The position numbers and the translations under genes were made by a program. Source: Sphingomonadales bacterium (GTDB lineage: Bacteria; Pseudomonadota; Alphaproteobacteria; Sphingomonadales; Sphingomonadaceae). Taken from it: a stretch of 64,000 bases of DNA. The notes under the pieces were generated by a model. The model was not told the DNA's origin, did no database searches, and saw nothing but the letters and a program-made list of their open reading frames with translations. Positions 23,401-33,109 of the stretch are shown in pieces (positions within the stretch are counted from its first letter, which is position 1; every line of letters starts with the position of its first letter). Where the stretch lies: the NCBI GenBank assembly GCA_025362295.1, contig JANYGX010000005.1, positions 62,001 to 126,000 of the forward strand, in the 5' to 3' direction.

Positions 23401-26400
23401 ATATGGACGGCACACCCGGCACAGCTGGAGACGGACTGGGCGATGTTCTGAACAGTATCGAGCATGTTATCGGCACGGCTTATGACGACAGAATATACGG
23501 TTCGGCATTTGCAGACACAATTGATGGCGGTGACGGCAAGGATAGCCTGTATGGCGGTGCTGGCAACGATCTGCTTAACGGTGGTGCTGGTGATGATACG
23601 CTTGTCGGCGGTGCCGGTGCCGACACACTCGACGGCGGTACCGGTTTCAACACGGCGAGCTATGCGGACAGCGCTGCCGGGCTGGTGCTCAATGTTGCAG
23701 ACTCCAGCCTTTCAACTGGCGATGCGTTGAACGACGTCTATATCAATATCAACCGTTTTGAGGGCAGTGCTTTTGATGACACCATCACAGGATCGGCGGG
23801 TAACGATGTTTTGGTTGGCGGATTGGGTAGCGACATTATCATTGGCGGCGCTGGTAATGACAGACTTTACGGCGATCTGGGCGATATAACGGATCCGCAG
23901 TACCTTATCCTCGGCGGCAACGATACACTCATCGGAGGGGCCGGTGCAGACACGATTGATGGCGGAGCAGGCATAAACACGGTTGATTATTCCACCTCGT
24001 CAGCAGCCATCAATTTAAATCTTGGTGGTGCGCCTTCATCCGGCGGCGATGCCGAAGGTGACGTGCTGTACAATATTCAGGTAGCCATTGGTTCAAATTT
24101 TGATGATTTTCTTTACGGCTCTGTTTTCAATAATACACTTATCGGCGGAGCTGGTAATGATACATTAATAGGTGGTGCAGGCGCTGACAGTCTTGACGGT
24201 GGCACAGGCGTTGACACCGCTCTCTACTCCGATTCACTCATCACCGGTGTAACGGTTTATCTTGATGGCACAGCCGGTGTTGGCGGCACGGCTCAAGGCG
24301 ACACGCTGGTTAATATTGAAAATATCACAGGCTCACAATTCAACGATACTCTTTATGGCAATGCGGGCAATAACGTTCTTGACGGTGGTGCTGGTGATGA
24401 TGTTCTCTACGGTGGTGCCGGCAATGACACATTGCTCGGTGGCAGTGGCAATGATTATCTTTATGGTGGTGCGGGTGATGACAGCCTTGTTGGCGGTGCT
24501 GGCGACGATACGTTCAATGGCGGTGCAGGCGCTGATACAATTATTGGCGGCGCCGGTTTTAATTATGTGGATTATTCAACATCGTCCGCTGCTGTTACCA
24601 TTTCAACGGATGGCTCAGTAGGATCTGGCGGTGATGCGCAAGGCGATGTATTAAGTAACATTTATGGCATTTACGGCTCATCGTTTAATGATGTCATTTC
24701 CGGCGATGCATCCAATAATTATCTTGTTGGCAATGACGGCAATGATACACTCAATGGTGGCGCGGGCAATGATTACCTCGTTGGCGGCAACGGTGATGAT
24801 GTTCTGATAGGCGGTGCAGGCGCTGACGTAATTGATGGGGGTGCCGGCATCGACACAGTGGATTATTCTGCCAGTGGTGCCGCCATTCAACTTAATCTTG
24901 ACGGCAATATATCCTATGGTGGCGATGCTGCCGGAGATAACGTTTACAATGTGGAGCACGCGATTGGCACATCGTTCGATGACACATTAAGAGCCAGTAA
25001 CGTCAATTCAACGCTGGATGGCGGCGATGGCAATGATACATTGATTGGAGGCAATGGCAATGATGTTTTAAACGGTGGTAATGGGGCTGACTGGTTAAAC
25101 GGTGGCGCTGGCGCTGATACTTTAAACGGTGGAAATGGTGATGATAATATATTGGCAACGGCTGCAGGCGAGAAAATTGATGGTGGTGCAGGATCAAACT
25201 CTGTATTTTTCTCTGGCGCTTCCTTTAATCTTGGAACATACGGCATAACAAATGTGCCAACGCCGACAACAGGTGTTACCGTCTATCTCGATGGCGTGAC
25301 CCAAGGTGTTGGTGGTGTAGCGCAAGGCAGCACCTATGCGAATGTGCAATCCGTTTATCTCACACAATTTACCGACCATGCTATTGGTACCAATGCAGAT
25401 GAAACATTTTATACATTGAGTGGTGCCGATACTATTGACGGCGGTGGCGGCATAGACACTGTAAATTATTTTTATTCGAATAGCGGTGTTGCCGTTGGTC
25501 TAGACGGCGTTGCCGGTACGACTGGCGATGCTACCGGCCAGGTTCTGATCAATATAGAACGGCTATACGGCACCAGCTACGATGATGTTTTATGGGGTAA
25601 CAGTGGCAATAATTACATCAATGGCGGTCTAGGTAATGACACCATTCGCGGTGATGCCGGTGCGGACACCATTGACGGTGGCACGGGCAATAACACAGTT
25701 GATTTCTCACTGTCCGGCAATGGCGCTGTCACAATCAATTTGGCCGCTGGCACCGGTACAGGCAATGATGCCCAGGGTGATATTTATAGTAACATACAGA
25801 ATGTCACTGGTACCAGCTTCGCCGATACATTGATTGGCAATGATGCGGCCAATATCATCAATGGTGGCAGCGGCAACGATACTATTTTCAGTGGCCTCGG
25901 CGCAGACACCATCAACGGTGGCAACGGCATCGATACGATTGATTATTCAGGATCGGCCACACCGGTTTATGTAACGTTAAACGGTAACCCCTGCGGCGGA
26001 GTCGGCAGCACAGCGGAAGGCGATACGCTCACATCAATCGAAATTGTAATAGGCACTGGTGGTGATGATACGTTAACCGGTGGTGCCGTCGCTGATACAC
26101 TGCTCGGCGGCGCCGGAAACGATCTGTTTCTGGGTTCTCTTGGTGCTGACAACATCGATGGTGGTTCAGGCATCAATACGCTGGATTATTCCAGCTCTAG
26201 TGCCGGTGTCACTGTGTACGGCGGCTCTGCTCAAGCTGGATCTGGTGGCTCTGCTCAAGGTGATGTCGTCACCAATATTCAGCATATCATTGGTTCTGAT
26301 TATAATGATGTTATCTACGGTGGTGCAGGAAACCAAACTCTTGAGGGAGGTAATGGTAGCGATACTCTTGAAGGAGGTGCTGGTGCCGATGTACTCAACG

Positions 26401-28091
26401 GTGGTGCCGGAGTTGATTATGCAAGTTATGCCACATCATCCGTTGCTATCACTGTTCATGCCGATACAAATATAGTCACTGGTGGTGATGCGAATGGTGA
26501 CACTTTTATAAGCATTGAAGGGTTTATCGGATCAGCTGGAAATGATACATTTTATGGCAGCGCTGGCAGCGATAACTTCAATGGTTTTGATGGTAATGAT
26601 CTTTTTTATGGCAGCGCTGGCGGAGACGTTATCAACGGCGGCAATGGGTTTGATACAATTGATTTCTCAGCATCTTCGGCCGGCATTAACGCACATCTGG
26701 ATGGAACGATCTCAAGCGGTGGTGATGCCCAAGGTGACGTGCTTTTAAATATCGAAAAAATTATTGGTTCAGCTTATAGTGATACATTAGTCGGCACAGC
26801 CGCTAACGAACAACTTATCGGCGGTGACGGCAATGATACACTCATTGGCGGCGCTGGCAGTGATATTCTAAATGGTGGCAACGGCATTGATACAGCTGAT
26901 TATTCAGGTTCTACGTCTGCTGTGAATGTTGATCTCTTGAACGGCGTTGGCTTTGCTGGCGATGCACTTGGTGATACACTGATCAGCATTGAACGGGTAA
27001 TTGGTTCAGCATACGACGACACGTTAACAGGCGGTGCGGGCAATGAAACGCTCAGTGGCGGCGCTGGCAACGATATTCTAACTGGCGGTGGTGGTGCCGA
27101 TGTGCTCGATGGCGGCAGTGGCATCAACACGGCTGATTATCATACGGCTCTCAGCGGCCTCACTGTCAGTCTGGCAAATCCTGGCATCAACACTGGCGAT
27201 GCTGCGGGTGATACATTCATCAATATACAAAACATCAATGGCTCTAATCAGGATGACACTCTTATAGGTGACAGCGGCGACAACACTCTTTACGGCGGCT
27301 TTGGCAACGATACATTGATTGGTGGTGCAGGGGCTGACCATCTCGACGGTGGCAGCGGCACCAACACCGCAAGCTATAGCAGCTCAGCCAGCGCTGTGAA
27401 CGTTTATCTTGATGGCACCGCAGGCACTGGTGGCGACGCACAAGGCGACACACTGGTCAACATACAAAATGTAATTGGCTCCAGCAATAATGATACCTTG
27501 AATGGTGGAATAGGCAACGACACATTAATTGGTGGCGCGGGTGATGACATGTTCAACGCTGGTTCAGGTGGCGATCACATCGATGGCGGCAGCGGCTACG
27601 ATACAGTGAGCTACGCTGCATCAGGCAGCGGTATCGTGCTTGATCTTTCAACCGGCATTGGCAGTGGCGGCGATGCAACCGGTGACACATTGACTGGCAT
27701 AGAAAAAGTGATCGGCACTGGCTATAATGATACGTTTACCTACGGTGCATCACTCATCGATTTATTTGGCGGTGGTGGTACAGACCATGTCAATTTCAGC
27801 CAAGCCGTTAATCAAAATGATATTCTTTTGCATATCCATCAGGTTCAGGAACTGGATTTCACCGGATCGAATGTAAACCAGACGCTAAACCTTGGCAGCA
27901 GTGATATCCAAACCATCGCTGGAGCCGGAAACAGCTCTGTTCTCACCATCAGCAAGGATGCCGGTGATACGATTTCAATTGCCAGCGGGTCGGAATATAC
28001 CAGTGTTACAGGTGTTGGTACCACGACCTATACATTTTACACGGACGCCTCGCATACAACCCAGACTGCATCTTTGGTATTGAATGGCTAG
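11421..28091 (+). CDS. Giant RTX surface protein, probable type I-secreted adhesin (5,556 residues)
   Basis: One uninterrupted frame of 16.7 kb. Residues 1 to about 438 are non-repetitive: no Sec signal, an N-terminal domain ([31 protein letters not shown]), an acidic Ser/Pro linker (about 140-215) and a beta-rich domain with DLIYAA and [12 protein letters not shown]. From about 438 to 5,460 I count 58 copies of an approximately 86-residue module: RTX nonapeptide rows ([20 protein letters not shown]) plus a conserved block, (D/N)[47 protein letters not shown]. The last 100 residues are non-repetitive and end in a hydrophobic SLVLNG, as expected of a C-terminal type I signal. RTX rows bind calcium and fold after export. 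I found no Ig-like, cadherin or VCBS domain and only one cysteine (about residue 4858). TolC, HlyD and ABC genes surround it. Adhesion is inference; a surface layer or biofilm matrix role is also possible. Confidence 0.9.
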   Translation: MAINKKTASAAAHMADSHSLAAHASGGGIAAAALKAAGGATHIIEINADNKVILNLPYQPFKVEVVDVDMILTFEDGSKIIVPMLGIAAFSPSPPTLVFTDKALGINDVVAKIGEVKEIADISQIHLASVGGETQSPKDAQGETKDAGSQAADVSASVAKQAQVSEDHKNADDVSKRIEEKLSNDSSSSAGSSPPAQGVATPVNTPDPGSNIPGAGKITPQLEFKLFNVVGVQNSSDANNNVIKGATGGPGSDTDAHYAAQTAQQTITGTGSNDLIYAARPELAPAGDSARLLHVAATLPQGGLDAKNILVPNLPAGFGVANGVHTDKGWLIDAAAANITKVIPVATPGHPINPDETKFTFDIILQYTVPAADSKTSALGFSKEFFLPVQIGLAGANGAVVSTVEVSSHFGIKLVGSEADITAHDPVNGDPIYVLFGNPPGSTINAGDGDDTIVSGAGADHIDGGTGTNIVSYELSKIAVVADLSTSKGSGGFAEGDTYTNIQGFTGSDQNDKLTGDAHDNIFDGGKGADTIDGGAGFDTVTYAKSDSAVTIHLDGTASSGGTAEGDILTSIEHVIGSDFNDTFVGSSTAATYDGGKGDDTFIAGLGAETFNGGDGNNTADYSAATGAVTVYLDGRVGSGAEAQGDIITGTNTLVGSAFNDSLTGSSGNDTISGGAGADTIDGAGGIDTVDYSASKVAVEVFLDGRTSHGGDAEGDVITNIEVISGSDFNDHLVGGAGNDTLSGGKGDDTLEGGAGADKLIGGDGFDIASYAGSSSGVTVALDGSVATGGDATGDTFVSIEGLQGSAFNDALFGTAGNDYLGGGAGNDTLSGGYGADTLDGGAGFDTVDYSQAHSAVEINLNGTTSHGAEAEGDILTSVEHIVGSYFDDSINGTTAAELLEGGGGNDTLRSGGGADTLDGGSGIDTVDYSRSLSGVSAYLDGTAGSGGDAEGNIIRNVENLTGSAFNDKLVGNSGDNVLLGGLGDDTLIGSAGADTLDGGAGINTADYAAATGAVSINLDGSASHGFEAEGDRLSNIQVVIGSAFNDSLNGTSANESLYGGSGDDTLIGGAGADVLDGGTGVNTASYATALSGIAVDLSAGTGSLGDARGDTLVNIQNIIGSAYNDTITGDSHDNMLFGNGGNDTLIGGAGADTLDGGDGNDTADYSASASAVTIALDGSVGHGGDAEGDVLISIESLIGTNFNDVLTGNAADNRLVGGAGDDTLIGGIGADTLDGGAGFDTADYSGSAQAISISVGGSIGHGGEAEGDILLNVEKIIGSVYDDTISGSASNDVLLGGDGNDVLAGRGGADTLDGGAGFDTADYSLSGSAVQVGLDGRVNHGGDAEGDTLISIEKVTGSAFDDSLYGSVTSEALFGGGGNDTLYGSAGADTLDGGTGSNTVDYSASTAAININLQTGSGTGGDAQGDTLSNIATVIGTDFNDILVGDNNNNNLQGGAGNDLLIGGAGADTLDGGAGIDTASYATATSAVTVYLDGTAGGGDALGDHLISIERLLGSLNDDTLYGDSNANYIDGSSGNDTIDGGAGDDTLLGGSGDDVLIGGAGADILNGGSGFDTADYSASSAAVTVALDGSVGSGGDAQGDTLISIEALIGSNFADSLTGSSSADTLIGGGGNDTLTAGAGNDLLQGGSGDDILIGGSGADTLDGGSGTDTADYSASSSGVTVATDGSTGIGGDASGDVLISIEKIIGSNFNDHLSGTNANETLLGGAGNDTLTGGGGADVLDGGVGIDTVDYSTSSAAVNVNLGTGAASGGDAQGDTLISIENVIGSGGDDTLTGSSANDVLTGGDGNDLLTGLQGDDTLLGGAGSDTLIGGAGADVLDGGTGVDTADYSASSAAIQIALDGSSGAGGDAQGDTLISIEHIIGSAFDDQLTGSSGSDTLEGGAGNDLLIGNAGNDSLVGGAGDDTLQGGAGADVLDGGAGIDTADYSTSALGIVVALDGTVGTGGDAQGDTLISIEHLVGSSYADKLTGSSANEQFDGGAGDDTINAGVGNDILNGGSGDDLLIGGAGADTIDGGAGFDTVDYSSSSAAVTVYLDGTAGIGGDAQGDVITNVEHVVGSGFNDQLFGATGADSLEGGAGNDTLMGSLGADTLVGGAGFDTADYSNSNAAVAVSLDGSVGAGGYAAGDTLFSIESLIGSAYNDTLSGGTANDSLVGGAGDDILSGGDGNDTLLGGSGNDTLIGGAGADILDGGTGTDTVDYSSSTTAVTAYLDGTVGTGGDAQGDVITNVERLVGSNFNDSLVGSAGNDTLVGGAGDDTLVGGAGADFLDGGLGFDTANYSASASAVALSLALGVGTAGDATGDTYNSIERVVGSAFDDTLVGSNGNDSLEGGAGNDSLVGGAGDDTLLGGDGNDTLIGSTGADVLNGGAGIDTADYSSSSGAVAVHLDGSASSGGDANGDVLTSIEVVIGSAFSDILIGTSANETLLGGAGNDTLIGGAGADVLDGGSGTNLADYTASSSAVTIDLIAGTGLGGDAQGDTLFNIQQLIGSGYNDTITGGINAETLDGGAGDDVISGGGGADSLVGGAGNDTLIGGAGADTLDGGTGFDTADYNASAAGINVALDGSASSGGDAQGDVLLNIERVIGSGFADIITGGPGSDSLEGGAGNDVLIGLAGNDTLLGGVGDDTLIGGVGADSLDGGAGFDTVSYASSSAAVMINLNGTASSGGDAQGDQLFSIEHVIGSSYDDLMVGTVVSEQFDGGNGDDTFIGGGGADSFNGGSGFDTVDYSASAAAVNVDLTLGVGSGGDAQGNQYTSIESVIGSIGNDTLTGSSVADSLVGGAGDDILTGNAGNDTLLGGAGNDTLIGGIGSDVLDGGSGTNTADYSASSAGVNVFLDGSVGFGGDATGDTLANIQVLIGSVYADTLTGTAANETLLGGAGNDTLIGGAGADVLDGGSGTNLADYSASTAAVTVDLNAGTGFGGDAQGDTLFNIQQLIGSGYNDTLTGGVGAETLDGGAGNDLVTGNGGADSLLGGAGNDTLIGGAGADTLDGGTGFDTVDYSASAAGITIALDGSTGVGGDAQGDVLLNIEHVIGTSFDDFISGGPGADVIEGGAGNDVLTGFSGNDTLLGGAGDDTLVGGVGADILDGGAGFNTASYASSAAAVTIDLTSGIGVGSDAQGDQLYNIQHLIGSSYNDIFIGTAAAEQFDGGNGDDTFTGHGGADTFNGGSGFDTVDYSASIAAVNVDLTLGVGLGGDAQGNLYTSIESVIGSAGDDTLTGSAASDSLVGGAGADVLTGNAGNDTLTGGAGNDTLIGGVGSDVLDGGTGINTANYSASTAGVNVFTDGSVGYGGDATGDTLANIQVVIGSSFADGLNGTAANETLLGGAGNDTLTGGGGADVLDGGLGIDTVNYSTSATAVVVSLLTGTGSAGDATGDTLISIEAITGSAFNDSLIGGTGSESLDGGAGNDTLVSSLGADTLNGGTGFDIVDYTGSLAAINIALDGSTGHGGNAEGDILINIEQVYGSNYADSITGSFSDDILYGYDGNDTLSGGVGNDRLYGGNGDDVLVGGAGADTLDGGSGYNTANYQTSALAVAVDLSTGTGSAGDAQGDVLVNIQDVVGSNFGDTLVGGASGSQLEGRDGNDVLTGGSGNDTLLGGAGNDTLIGGAGADIINGGGTGNGEFNTADYSASTQAVSIHLDGTTSSGGDAQGDIITNIQTVIGTGFNDAFYGTAADETFYGNDGNDTFYSSGGADTYYGGTGTDTVDYRSATSGSTIYLDGSYGTGGDAAGDRLFSIEVLQATNFNDIIYGGATAASIYANDGYDIIHAGSAGDSIYGGAGNDTIYAGAGADIVDGGTGSNIITYEQSAAAVTISLDGSAGSGGDAQGDRLTNIQEIIGSAGDDVISGGSFNGYLYGWYGNDTFISGSGVDTLDGAAGFDTVDYSASATAVTVQLGGTGSGGDAQGDTYISIEHVIGSAYGDVLKGDVFNEQFDGGNGNDTITGSAGADTINGGAGYDTADYSASGSAITVYMDGTPGTAGDGLGDVLNSIEHVIGTAYDDRIYGSAFADTIDGGDGKDSLYGGAGNDLLNGGAGDDTLVGGAGADTLDGGTGFNTASYADSAAGLVLNVADSSLSTGDALNDVYININRFEGSAFDDTITGSAGNDVLVGGLGSDIIIGGAGNDRLYGDLGDITDPQYLILGGNDTLIGGAGADTIDGGAGINTVDYSTSSAAINLNLGGAPSSGGDAEGDVLYNIQVAIGSNFDDFLYGSVFNNTLIGGAGNDTLIGGAGADSLDGGTGVDTALYSDSLITGVTVYLDGTAGVGGTAQGDTLVNIENITGSQFNDTLYGNAGNNVLDGGAGDDVLYGGAGNDTLLGGSGNDYLYGGAGDDSLVGGAGDDTFNGGAGADTIIGGAGFNYVDYSTSSAAVTISTDGSVGSGGDAQGDVLSNIYGIYGSSFNDVISGDASNNYLVGNDGNDTLNGGAGNDYLVGGNGDDVLIGGAGADVIDGGAGIDTVDYSASGAAIQLNLDGNISYGGDAAGDNVYNVEHAIGTSFDDTLRASNVNSTLDGGDGNDTLIGGNGNDVLNGGNGADWLNGGAGADTLNGGNGDDNILATAAGEKIDGGAGSNSVFFSGASFNLGTYGITNVPTPTTGVTVYLDGVTQGVGGVAQGSTYANVQSVYLTQFTDHAIGTNADETFYTLSGADTIDGGGGIDTVNYFYSNSGVAVGLDGVAGTTGDATGQVLINIERLYGTSYDDVLWGNSGNNYINGGLGNDTIRGDAGADTIDGGTGNNTVDFSLSGNGAVTINLAAGTGTGNDAQGDIYSNIQNVTGTSFADTLIGNDAANIINGGSGNDTIFSGLGADTINGGNGIDTIDYSGSATPVYVTLNGNPCGGVGSTAEGDTLTSIEIVIGTGGDDTLTGGAVADTLLGGAGNDLFLGSLGADNIDGGSGINTLDYSSSSAGVTVYGGSAQAGSGGSAQGDVVTNIQHIIGSDYNDVIYGGAGNQTLEGGNGSDTLEGGAGADVLNGGAGVDYASYATSSVAITVHADTNIVTGGDANGDTFISIEGFIGSAGNDTFYGSAGSDNFNGFDGNDLFYGSAGGDVINGGNGFDTIDFSASSAGINAHLDGTISSGGDAQGDVLLNIEKIIGSAYSDTLVGTAANEQLIGGDGNDTLIGGAGSDILNGGNGIDTADYSGSTSAVNVDLLNGVGFAGDALGDTLISIERVIGSAYDDTLTGGAGNETLSGGAGNDILTGGGGADVLDGGSGINTADYHTALSGLTVSLANPGINTGDAAGDTFINIQNINGSNQDDTLIGDSGDNTLYGGFGNDTLIGGAGADHLDGGSGTNTASYSSSASAVNVYLDGTAGTGGDAQGDTLVNIQNVIGSSNNDTLNGGIGNDTLIGGAGDDMFNAGSGGDHIDGGSGYDTVSYAASGSGIVLDLSTGIGSGGDATGDTLTGIEKVIGTGYNDTFTYGASLIDLFGGGGTDHVNFSQAVNQNDILLHIHQVQELDFTGSNVNQTLNLGSSDIQTIAGAGNSSVLTISKDAGDTISIASGSEYTSVTGVGTTTYTFYTDASHTTQTASLVLNG
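12741..27790 (+). repeat. Array of 58 RTX-plus-beta modules inside the giant gene
   Basis: Period is about 258 bp on average. Module length varies because the number of nine-residue calcium-binding rows differs between copies (one row in some, five or more in others), while the DYS...LDG...GGDAQGD...IGS..ND block stays near 48 residues. Codon usage differs between copies, so the repeats are old and held by protein selection, not recent amplification. Module 48 (about 25,195-25,400) is the most divergent, with an insert [18 protein letters not shown] and loss of the ND motif. The count is by eye. Confidence 0.9.
18721..21414 (+). repeat. Tandem higher-order duplication, unit about 1,347 bp (449 residues)
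   Basis: Modules 25-29 and 30-34 correspond one to one. The offset between matching points is 1,347 bases at two independent sites: the NLADY codons at 18,831 and 20,178, and the DYSAS codons at 19,662 and 21,009. Shared oddities include GGPGx[23 protein letters not shown] and GDAQGN in the same order. Approximate units are 18,721-20,067 and 20,068-21,414. Copies differ at many codons, so the duplication is not recent. Confidence 0.8.
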
Positions 28092-28142
28092 ATGCAGATG
28101 AAACTGTTTGCACATTAGTCCAAACATACGCTATCAAAACTA

Positions 28143-29387
28143 ATGCGTATTTTGTACCTTCACCAGAATTTCCCTGGCCAATTTCTGCATGTGGCGATGG
28201 CCTTGCGTGGCAAGACCGGTATCGAACAAATTGCTATTGCCGATATCGCCAACAAACGACCTGATATAATTCCAACACTCCGTTACCAGATCAACACCAA
28301 AGGGCTGGCTCAACCGCACCGGTTGGCAGCGGCCTATACTGTGCGCGCCATACGCGGTGAGGCGGTGGCCCTGAAAATGCTGGAACTGAAGCGCAGTGGT
28401 TTTACGCCCGATGTTGTCATCGGCCATTTTGGCTGGGGTGAAACGCTGTTTGTGCGCGATGTGTGGCCCGATGCCAAAATTATCGTTCATGCCGAATTTT
28501 ATTATCATACATCTGGTGTTGACGTTGGCTTTGATCCTGAGTTTAACCAAGCGGATGCTGTTTTCGAGCATATGCGGGTCAGAAGTAAAAACGCAGCTAT
28601 TCTGCCAGCGTTGATTGATGCTGACCATGCCATAACACCCACCAAATTTCAGCGAGATATTTTTCCCGTTGAGCTGTTGAACAAAATAACGGTGTTGCAT
28701 GAAGGGATAGATACAGACCATATCCAGCCAGACAGCCGTGCAGAATTTCGCTTGTCATCAAAGCATTGCTTCACTGCCAAAGATGAAATTATTAGCTTCG
28801 TCAATCGTAATTTCGAGCCCTATCGTGGTTATCATATATTCATGCGGGCCCTGCCTGAAATTTTGCAGCAAAGGCCTAAGGCACACGTTATTTTGGTTGG
28901 CGGCAATAGCGTGTCTTACGGGGCAGCAGCGCCAAAGGGCACAAGCTGGCAGCAAATATTTTTCGATGAGGTCAAGGGTAATTTGCCGCTTGATCGTGTG
29001 CATTTTGCCGGTCTGCTGCCACACGCTCAACTGACAAAACTGATGCAAATATCATCAGCGCATGTGTATCTGACCTATCCATGGGTGCTCTCTTGGTCAC
29101 TGCTTGAATCCATGGCGGCTGGTGGCTTGATTATCGGATCGCGCACAGCACCTGTAGAGGAAGTGATATGCCACGGTAACAATGGTCTGCTGGTAGATTT
29201 TTTTGATATAAAGGCTCTGAGCGCAACGGTTATAGATGCACTCGAACGACAAGACCATTACCAGTTTTTACGGCAAAACGCCCGTGCCACAATTCAGAAA
29301 CACTATGATTTAAAATCGAAATGCCTGCCGGACTGGCTTGGCTTTATCAGCGCCGTTACAAAAAATAATAATGGGGTGCTGAATTGA
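28143..29387 (+). CDS. GT4-like glycosyltransferase linked to the giant RTX gene
   Basis: 414 residues, GT-B fold. The N-terminal MRILYLHQNFPGQFLHVA is a recognisable start of one GT4 subgroup. The C-terminal Rossmann half has the donor-binding HAQLTKLMQISSAHVYLTYPWVLSWSLLESMAAGGLIIGSRTAPVEEVI, containing the E-x7-E-like pair (ESMAAG...EEVI), and KITVLHEGIDTDHIQP, typical of GT4 retaining enzymes. It lies 51 bases after the giant gene on the same strand with no terminator between them, so co-transcription is likely. A cytoplasmic glycosyltransferase at this place may modify the RTX protein before export or add to a cell-surface glycan; neither can be shown from sequence. Its stop is 2 bases from the convergent hlyD stop. 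Confidence 0.88.
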   Translation: MRILYLHQNFPGQFLHVAMALRGKTGIEQIAIADIANKRPDIIPTLRYQINTKGLAQPHRLAAAYTVRAIRGEAVALKMLELKRSGFTPDVVIGHFGWGETLFVRDVWPDAKIIVHAEFYYHTSGVDVGFDPEFNQADAVFEHMRVRSKNAAILPALIDADHAITPTKFQRDIFPVELLNKITVLHEGIDTDHIQPDSRAEFRLSSKHCFTAKDEIISFVNRNFEPYRGYHIFMRALPEILQQRPKAHVILVGGNSVSYGAAAPKGTSWQQIFFDEVKGNLPLDRVHFAGLLPHAQLTKLMQISSAHVYLTYPWVLSWSLLESMAAGGLIIGSRTAPVEEVICHGNNGLLVDFFDIKALSATVIDALERQDHYQFLRQNARATIQKHYDLKSKCLPDWLGFISAVTKNNNGVLN

Positions 29388-29389
29388 TC

Positions 29390-30715
29390 CTACCGTTCCT
29401 TGAAAGCATCGTCGCGCAAGGCTGATATAGGTTTGCTGATATAATTCAGAATAGTCTGACTGCCAGATTTTATATCCACCTCCGCTGTCATGCCCGGCAC
29501 CACAGGTTTATCCTTGCCAAAAAAATCAGTGTTGGCTTCAAGCCTGACGCGGTAAAATGTTTTGCCGTCCGGCTCCTGCAAGGCATCTGGCGAAATATCA
29601 ATCACTTTACCTTTGAGGCCACCATAGACGGCATATTCATAAGCACTAATTTTGATCGTTGCCGGCAAGCCTGGCCATATCTGACCGCGATCCGACGGGT
29701 TTATTTTTGCCTCAATGATGACTGAATGATCAATTGGCACTATTTCCACAAGCGGTTCTCCACCGCGCACAACACCGCCAACGGTTTGAACATAGACCTT
29801 ATTAATAATGCCGTCCATTGGCGCGCGAAGCTCTTCACGCGACTCACGGTCTCGATAGGCGCCAAGCGACTCACTGGCCTTCGACATTTCAAGACGCATT
29901 TGGGCAATTTTTTCTTTGCCTTCAGAAACAAATTTTGCCCATGTTTCGCGGTGACGGCTTTCTGCTTCAGAAAGCTCCGATTTTGTTTGTGGTATCTGAT
30001 TGGCAACATCAGCTATGCGGGTGCGAAGCTGCTGTAGGTTCGTGCGCTTTTCAAGCACATCATGCTCTGATGTTGCTTCAGCTGCCAGGCCTTTTTCGAG
30101 GCCGGTCAGTTGCTTGACACTCAGTTGCTCTTCCTGCCGCAAATTGATCAACCGTTCGCCGAGACCATTCAGTTCGGATTTGTAGCGCGCAATCTGGTCA
30201 TCTATTACAGACAGTTCCTGCATGACCTGGTTTCTGCGGGAGGTGAATAACGCCCTTTCACTGAAGGCAATATCTGGTGCCTTAAGCGCTAAGGCAGATG
30301 GAAATTGTAAGTTTTTTTCGCCGCTTGTTTCGGCTTCGAACCTCAGCATGGCAAGCTGTCGTGCCGTTACGTCTGTTTGTGCATTGGTGCTTTCTGCATT
30401 GGTGAATTGATTGCGGATTTTCAAAAGAATATCGCCCTTGTGCACATAGGCACCTTCCTTAACGAGAACAGCTGCAATCATGCCACCTTCCAGATGCTGC
30501 ACAATCTGGTTTTGCACGGATGGCAGCACACGCCCGTTCCCGCGCGTCACTTTATCAACACTGAATGTTGCCGCCCAGATAAAAAATACCCCGACAAATC
30601 CTGTAGTAACAATCAAAAAACGTGAAGACGCTTTGGTCGAGAGCCGGTGGCTCAGTGGTTCTATACCTAAACTTTTGCGGATAAAAGGCGAAGAAGCAAT
30701 TGGTGTGGCTGCCAT
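29390..30715 (-). CDS. HlyD-family type I secretion periplasmic adaptor
   Basis: 441 residues, normal for the family. A short cytoplasmic tail precedes one membrane helix (about 33-51, FLIVTTGFVGVFFIWAATF). A lipoyl half follows (VQHLEGGMIAAVLVKEGAYVHKGDILLKI), then a long alpha-helical hairpin rich in Glu/Gln/Lys (about 100-270), the second lipoyl half (ELRAPMDGIINKVYVQTVGGVVRGGEPLVEIVP) and the beta-barrel and C-terminal motif VVPGMTAEVDIKSGSQTILNYISKPI. It bridges the ABC exporter and the TolC-like channel. The gene is inverted relative to the ABC gene, with 110-120 bases between the divergent starts, so the exporter parts have at least three transcripts. Confidence 0.95.
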   Translation of the reverse strand: MAATPIASSPFIRKSLGIEPLSHRLSTKASSRFLIVTTGFVGVFFIWAATFSVDKVTRGNGRVLPSVQNQIVQHLEGGMIAAVLVKEGAYVHKGDILLKIRNQFTNAESTNAQTDVTARQLAMLRFEAETSGEKNLQFPSALALKAPDIAFSERALFTSRRNQVMQELSVIDDQIARYKSELNGLGERLINLRQEEQLSVKQLTGLEKGLAAEATSEHDVLEKRTNLQQLRTRIADVANQIPQTKSELSEAESRHRETWAKFVSEGKEKIAQMRLEMSKASESLGAYRDRESREELRAPMDGIINKVYVQTVGGVVRGGEPLVEIVPIDHSVIIEAKINPSDRGQIWPGLPATIKISAYEYAVYGGLKGKVIDISPDALQEPDGKTFYRVRLEANTDFFGKDKPVVPGMTAEVDIKSGSQTILNYISKPISALRDDAFKER

Positions 30716-30835
30716 ATTTAACTTTCTTTAAATTTATTTGAATGTAGCGCAGCCATTGTTAACGAACTGTTATCCTAAACTGGTTTTAATACTTCCGTTA
30801 AAGGCACTGACGCCAAAGCAGGATGTGTGAACACT
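30716..30835. promoter_or_regulatory. Divergent promoter region of hlyD-like and ABC exporter genes
   Basis: A 120-base AT-rich spacer between divergent starts. No palindrome or recognised operator is visible. The rightward operon carries the exporter, channel pair and PilZ genes. Confidence 0.35.
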
Positions 30836-33025
30836 ATGAAAGCAATGCAAAAGCTGGTTGATAGGCTGGCGACAAGGCGTCGTGTCGAGCCGCCTGCGGC
30901 AGAGATATTTCAAGGCATGAGACTTGTTGATGCTGTTTTGGTTATTGCAGCGGCAGCCGGTAAAACAGCCGATGCTGACGGCTTGATGGCGGCGCTCCCT
31001 ATAGCTAACAATGACCTGCCACTACAGTTTTCAGCCATAGCCTTGGCGCGTGTGGGGTTGCAGGGCGACATATTGCAGCGTCATCTCACTGATATAAGGC
31101 CGGTGGATTGCCCTGCCCTGTTGGCATTAAAGGATGGCACGGCTATTGTTGTCCAATCGCAACAGCATGACCATTGGATAGTGGACACGGCATCTGGAAA
31201 AATGCAATTGCACGTGAAGACGATCGATGCTGCATATTCCGGAAAGATGCTCAGTATTGCCCATGCCGATCCAGTGAACGGCAGTAACATAGATCAAGAG
31301 AAAAATGAGATCGTTACCAAACCGCGAGCCTGGTTGATCCGCCAATTTCTGGATCAGAAAAAATTGTTGTGGCAATTAGCAACAACAGCCTTCTTGTTAA
31401 ATTTGTGCACACTCTCCATCCCACTCTACATGCGCGCGATTTACGATCGGGTTGTGCCAAACAACTCAATTTCAAGTATGTGGGCACTTTCAATTGGTGT
31501 GCTCGTCATACTTTTATTTGAGTTCTGTCTCAAATCCGTGAAATCGAATTTCATTGATGCACTGTCGATGCGCATAGGCGTCATCACCCAGCACCGGGTG
31601 ATGACAGCTTTGTTGAATGCCCGCATATTATCAGCACCACAAGTGCCAGGCGGTGTGCTATCAGCGCTCAGAGATGTGGAAATGATTGCCGGGCTTGTGC
31701 CATCGGCGATTATCACTTTGGGTATTGATTTGCCTTTCTTTATCTTTTTTATGTGTCTTATCTACGCCCTTGGCGGATTGACTGTTCTGGCGGTTGTGAT
31801 TGGTGGTATCATCATTATATCCAGTGGCACCATAGCTAATATTGGCCTGAACGGTGCCAGCAAACGCAGCGCAGAGCTGGCAAAGGCACGCAGCAATCTG
31901 ATTGTTGATGTGGTTGAGGGTTTGACAACTATAAAACTGTCTTTGGCACAAGGAAAATTTCTCCGGTCGTGGAATTTATTGTCTGACCATGTTTCCGCAA
32001 CCGGGCAAAAGGCCCGGCACTGGAGCGAGTGGCCAGCGTATTTATCAGCGTTCACGATGCAGTTTGTAACTGTTCTTGTGGTTATTATTGGCCTTTATGA
32101 AATGCGCGCAGGGCGCCTTACCACAGGTGGCTTGATTGCAAGCACCATGCTTGCGGGCCGGGCCATGGTGCCACTGTCAAACGCCGTTACTGTTGTTGCA
32201 AAATGCTATCAGAGTTTGTCGTCTTTTGCCGGGTTGTCGCATTTGCTGTCACTGCCATCTGAGCCGGGTGTGAGTGATACTACAACCAGCCTGAAGACCA
32301 TGACCGCTGACATCAGCTTGGTTGATGTTTCGGTGCGTTATGGCAGCGATCAGCCTCTTGCCCTTTCACACATCAATCTGCAAATCAAACACGGTGAACG
32401 CATTGCCCTTGTGGGCAAAAGCGGGTCTGGAAAAACCACACTGATGCAAACGCTCGCTAACTTGTTGCCATCGGAAGCCGGGCGGGTGATGATAGATGGC
32501 TACCATATCGATCAATTTTCAGTGCATGATCTGCGCCGTCTTATTTCTTTCGCACCACAGGATGGTCGCCTTTTTGATATGAGCCTTAAAGATAATATTT
32601 TATGCGGTGACAGCGATATGCCCCATGATAAATTTGAAAATGCTGTTAATATTTCTGGTGTCACTGAATTTGCTAAACTTTCCCGTGAGGGGTTTGGCAG
32701 CAAGGTTGGCCCTCGTGGAAATCGCCTGTCAGGCGGGCAAAAACAATCCGTGGTTTTAGCACGCGCGCTGGCTGCCGACCCCAAGGTTTTGCTGCTGGAT
32801 GAACCCACAGCCAGCATGGATGTTAATATGGAAGCATCCGTCATTGATGGCCTTAAAAACTTTGCAGCAGGGCGCACACTCATTTTATCCACGCACCGTA
32901 TGGCACTTTTGCAACTGGTTGACCGGGTAATTTGGCTGGATAATGGAAAAATAGTCGCCGACAAACCCCGTGATGAGGTTATGAATATGTTAAGATCCAA
33001 TATTCAAGCAGCAAAAGCCGCATAG
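30836..33025 (+). CDS. Type I secretion ABC exporter with degenerate C39 (CLD) domain
   Basis: 729 residues from ATG 30836; a GTG at 30827 is the alternative (AGGA at 30820-30823 is 12 bases from the ATG but only 3 from the GTG). Residues about 15-135 form a C39-peptidase-like domain without the catalytic cysteine, as in exporters that bind RTX cargo without cleaving it. The six-helix membrane part spans about 175-460 (LCTLSIPLYMRAIYDRVVPN is typical). The ATPase has Walker A GKSGSGKTT, Q-loop FAPQDGRLF, signature RLSGGQKQ, Walker B VLLLDEPTASMD and switch histidine STHR, all intact. It powers export of the RTX protein through HlyD and TolC partners. It is the first gene of a run with the MotB-like, MotA-like and PilZ genes. 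Confidence 0.95.
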   Translation: MKAMQKLVDRLATRRRVEPPAAEIFQGMRLVDAVLVIAAAAGKTADADGLMAALPIANNDLPLQFSAIALARVGLQGDILQRHLTDIRPVDCPALLALKDGTAIVVQSQQHDHWIVDTASGKMQLHVKTIDAAYSGKMLSIAHADPVNGSNIDQEKNEIVTKPRAWLIRQFLDQKKLLWQLATTAFLLNLCTLSIPLYMRAIYDRVVPNNSISSMWALSIGVLVILLFEFCLKSVKSNFIDALSMRIGVITQHRVMTALLNARILSAPQVPGGVLSALRDVEMIAGLVPSAIITLGIDLPFFIFFMCLIYALGGLTVLAVVIGGIIIISSGTIANIGLNGASKRSAELAKARSNLIVDVVEGLTTIKLSLAQGKFLRSWNLLSDHVSATGQKARHWSEWPAYLSAFTMQFVTVLVVIIGLYEMRAGRLTTGGLIASTMLAGRAMVPLSNAVTVVAKCYQSLSSFAGLSHLLSLPSEPGVSDTTTSLKTMTADISLVDVSVRYGSDQPLALSHINLQIKHGERIALVGKSGSGKTTLMQTLANLLPSEAGRVMIDGYHIDQFSVHDLRRLISFAPQDGRLFDMSLKDNILCGDSDMPHDKFENAVNISGVTEFAKLSREGFGSKVGPRGNRLSGGQKQSVVLARALAADPKVLLLDEPTASMDVNMEASVIDGLKNFAAGRTLILSTHRMALLQLVDRVIWLDNGKIVADKPRDEVMNMLRSNIQAAKAA

Positions 33026-33109
33026 CACCTTAGCAAAATATCAATAGTTTCTTGCTAAACATACCATAAACCAAGATCTTTCCAGATTTAATGCAAGTGG
33101 ATATATATC

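Noticed and set aside
14204..27130. Many 70-100 residue Pro/Ser-rich open frames on the minus strand inside the giant gene
   Set aside because: They are shadows of the Gly/Asp-rich repeats read backwards, have no binding sites and repeat with the modules.
12741..27790. Dense regular repeats that might suggest a CRISPR or satellite array
   Set aside because: The period varies with the number of RTX rows, repeats are conserved at protein and not DNA level, and the whole stretch is one open frame.
11421..28091. The cargo having nearly the same length as Salmonella SiiE (about 5,559 residues)
   Set aside because: The domain make-up is entirely different (RTX rows here, Ig-like repeats in SiiE), so the length match is a coincidence.
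28092..28142. Terminator between the giant gene and the glycosyltransferase
   Set aside because: No stem-loop with a T-run is present in these 51 bases.
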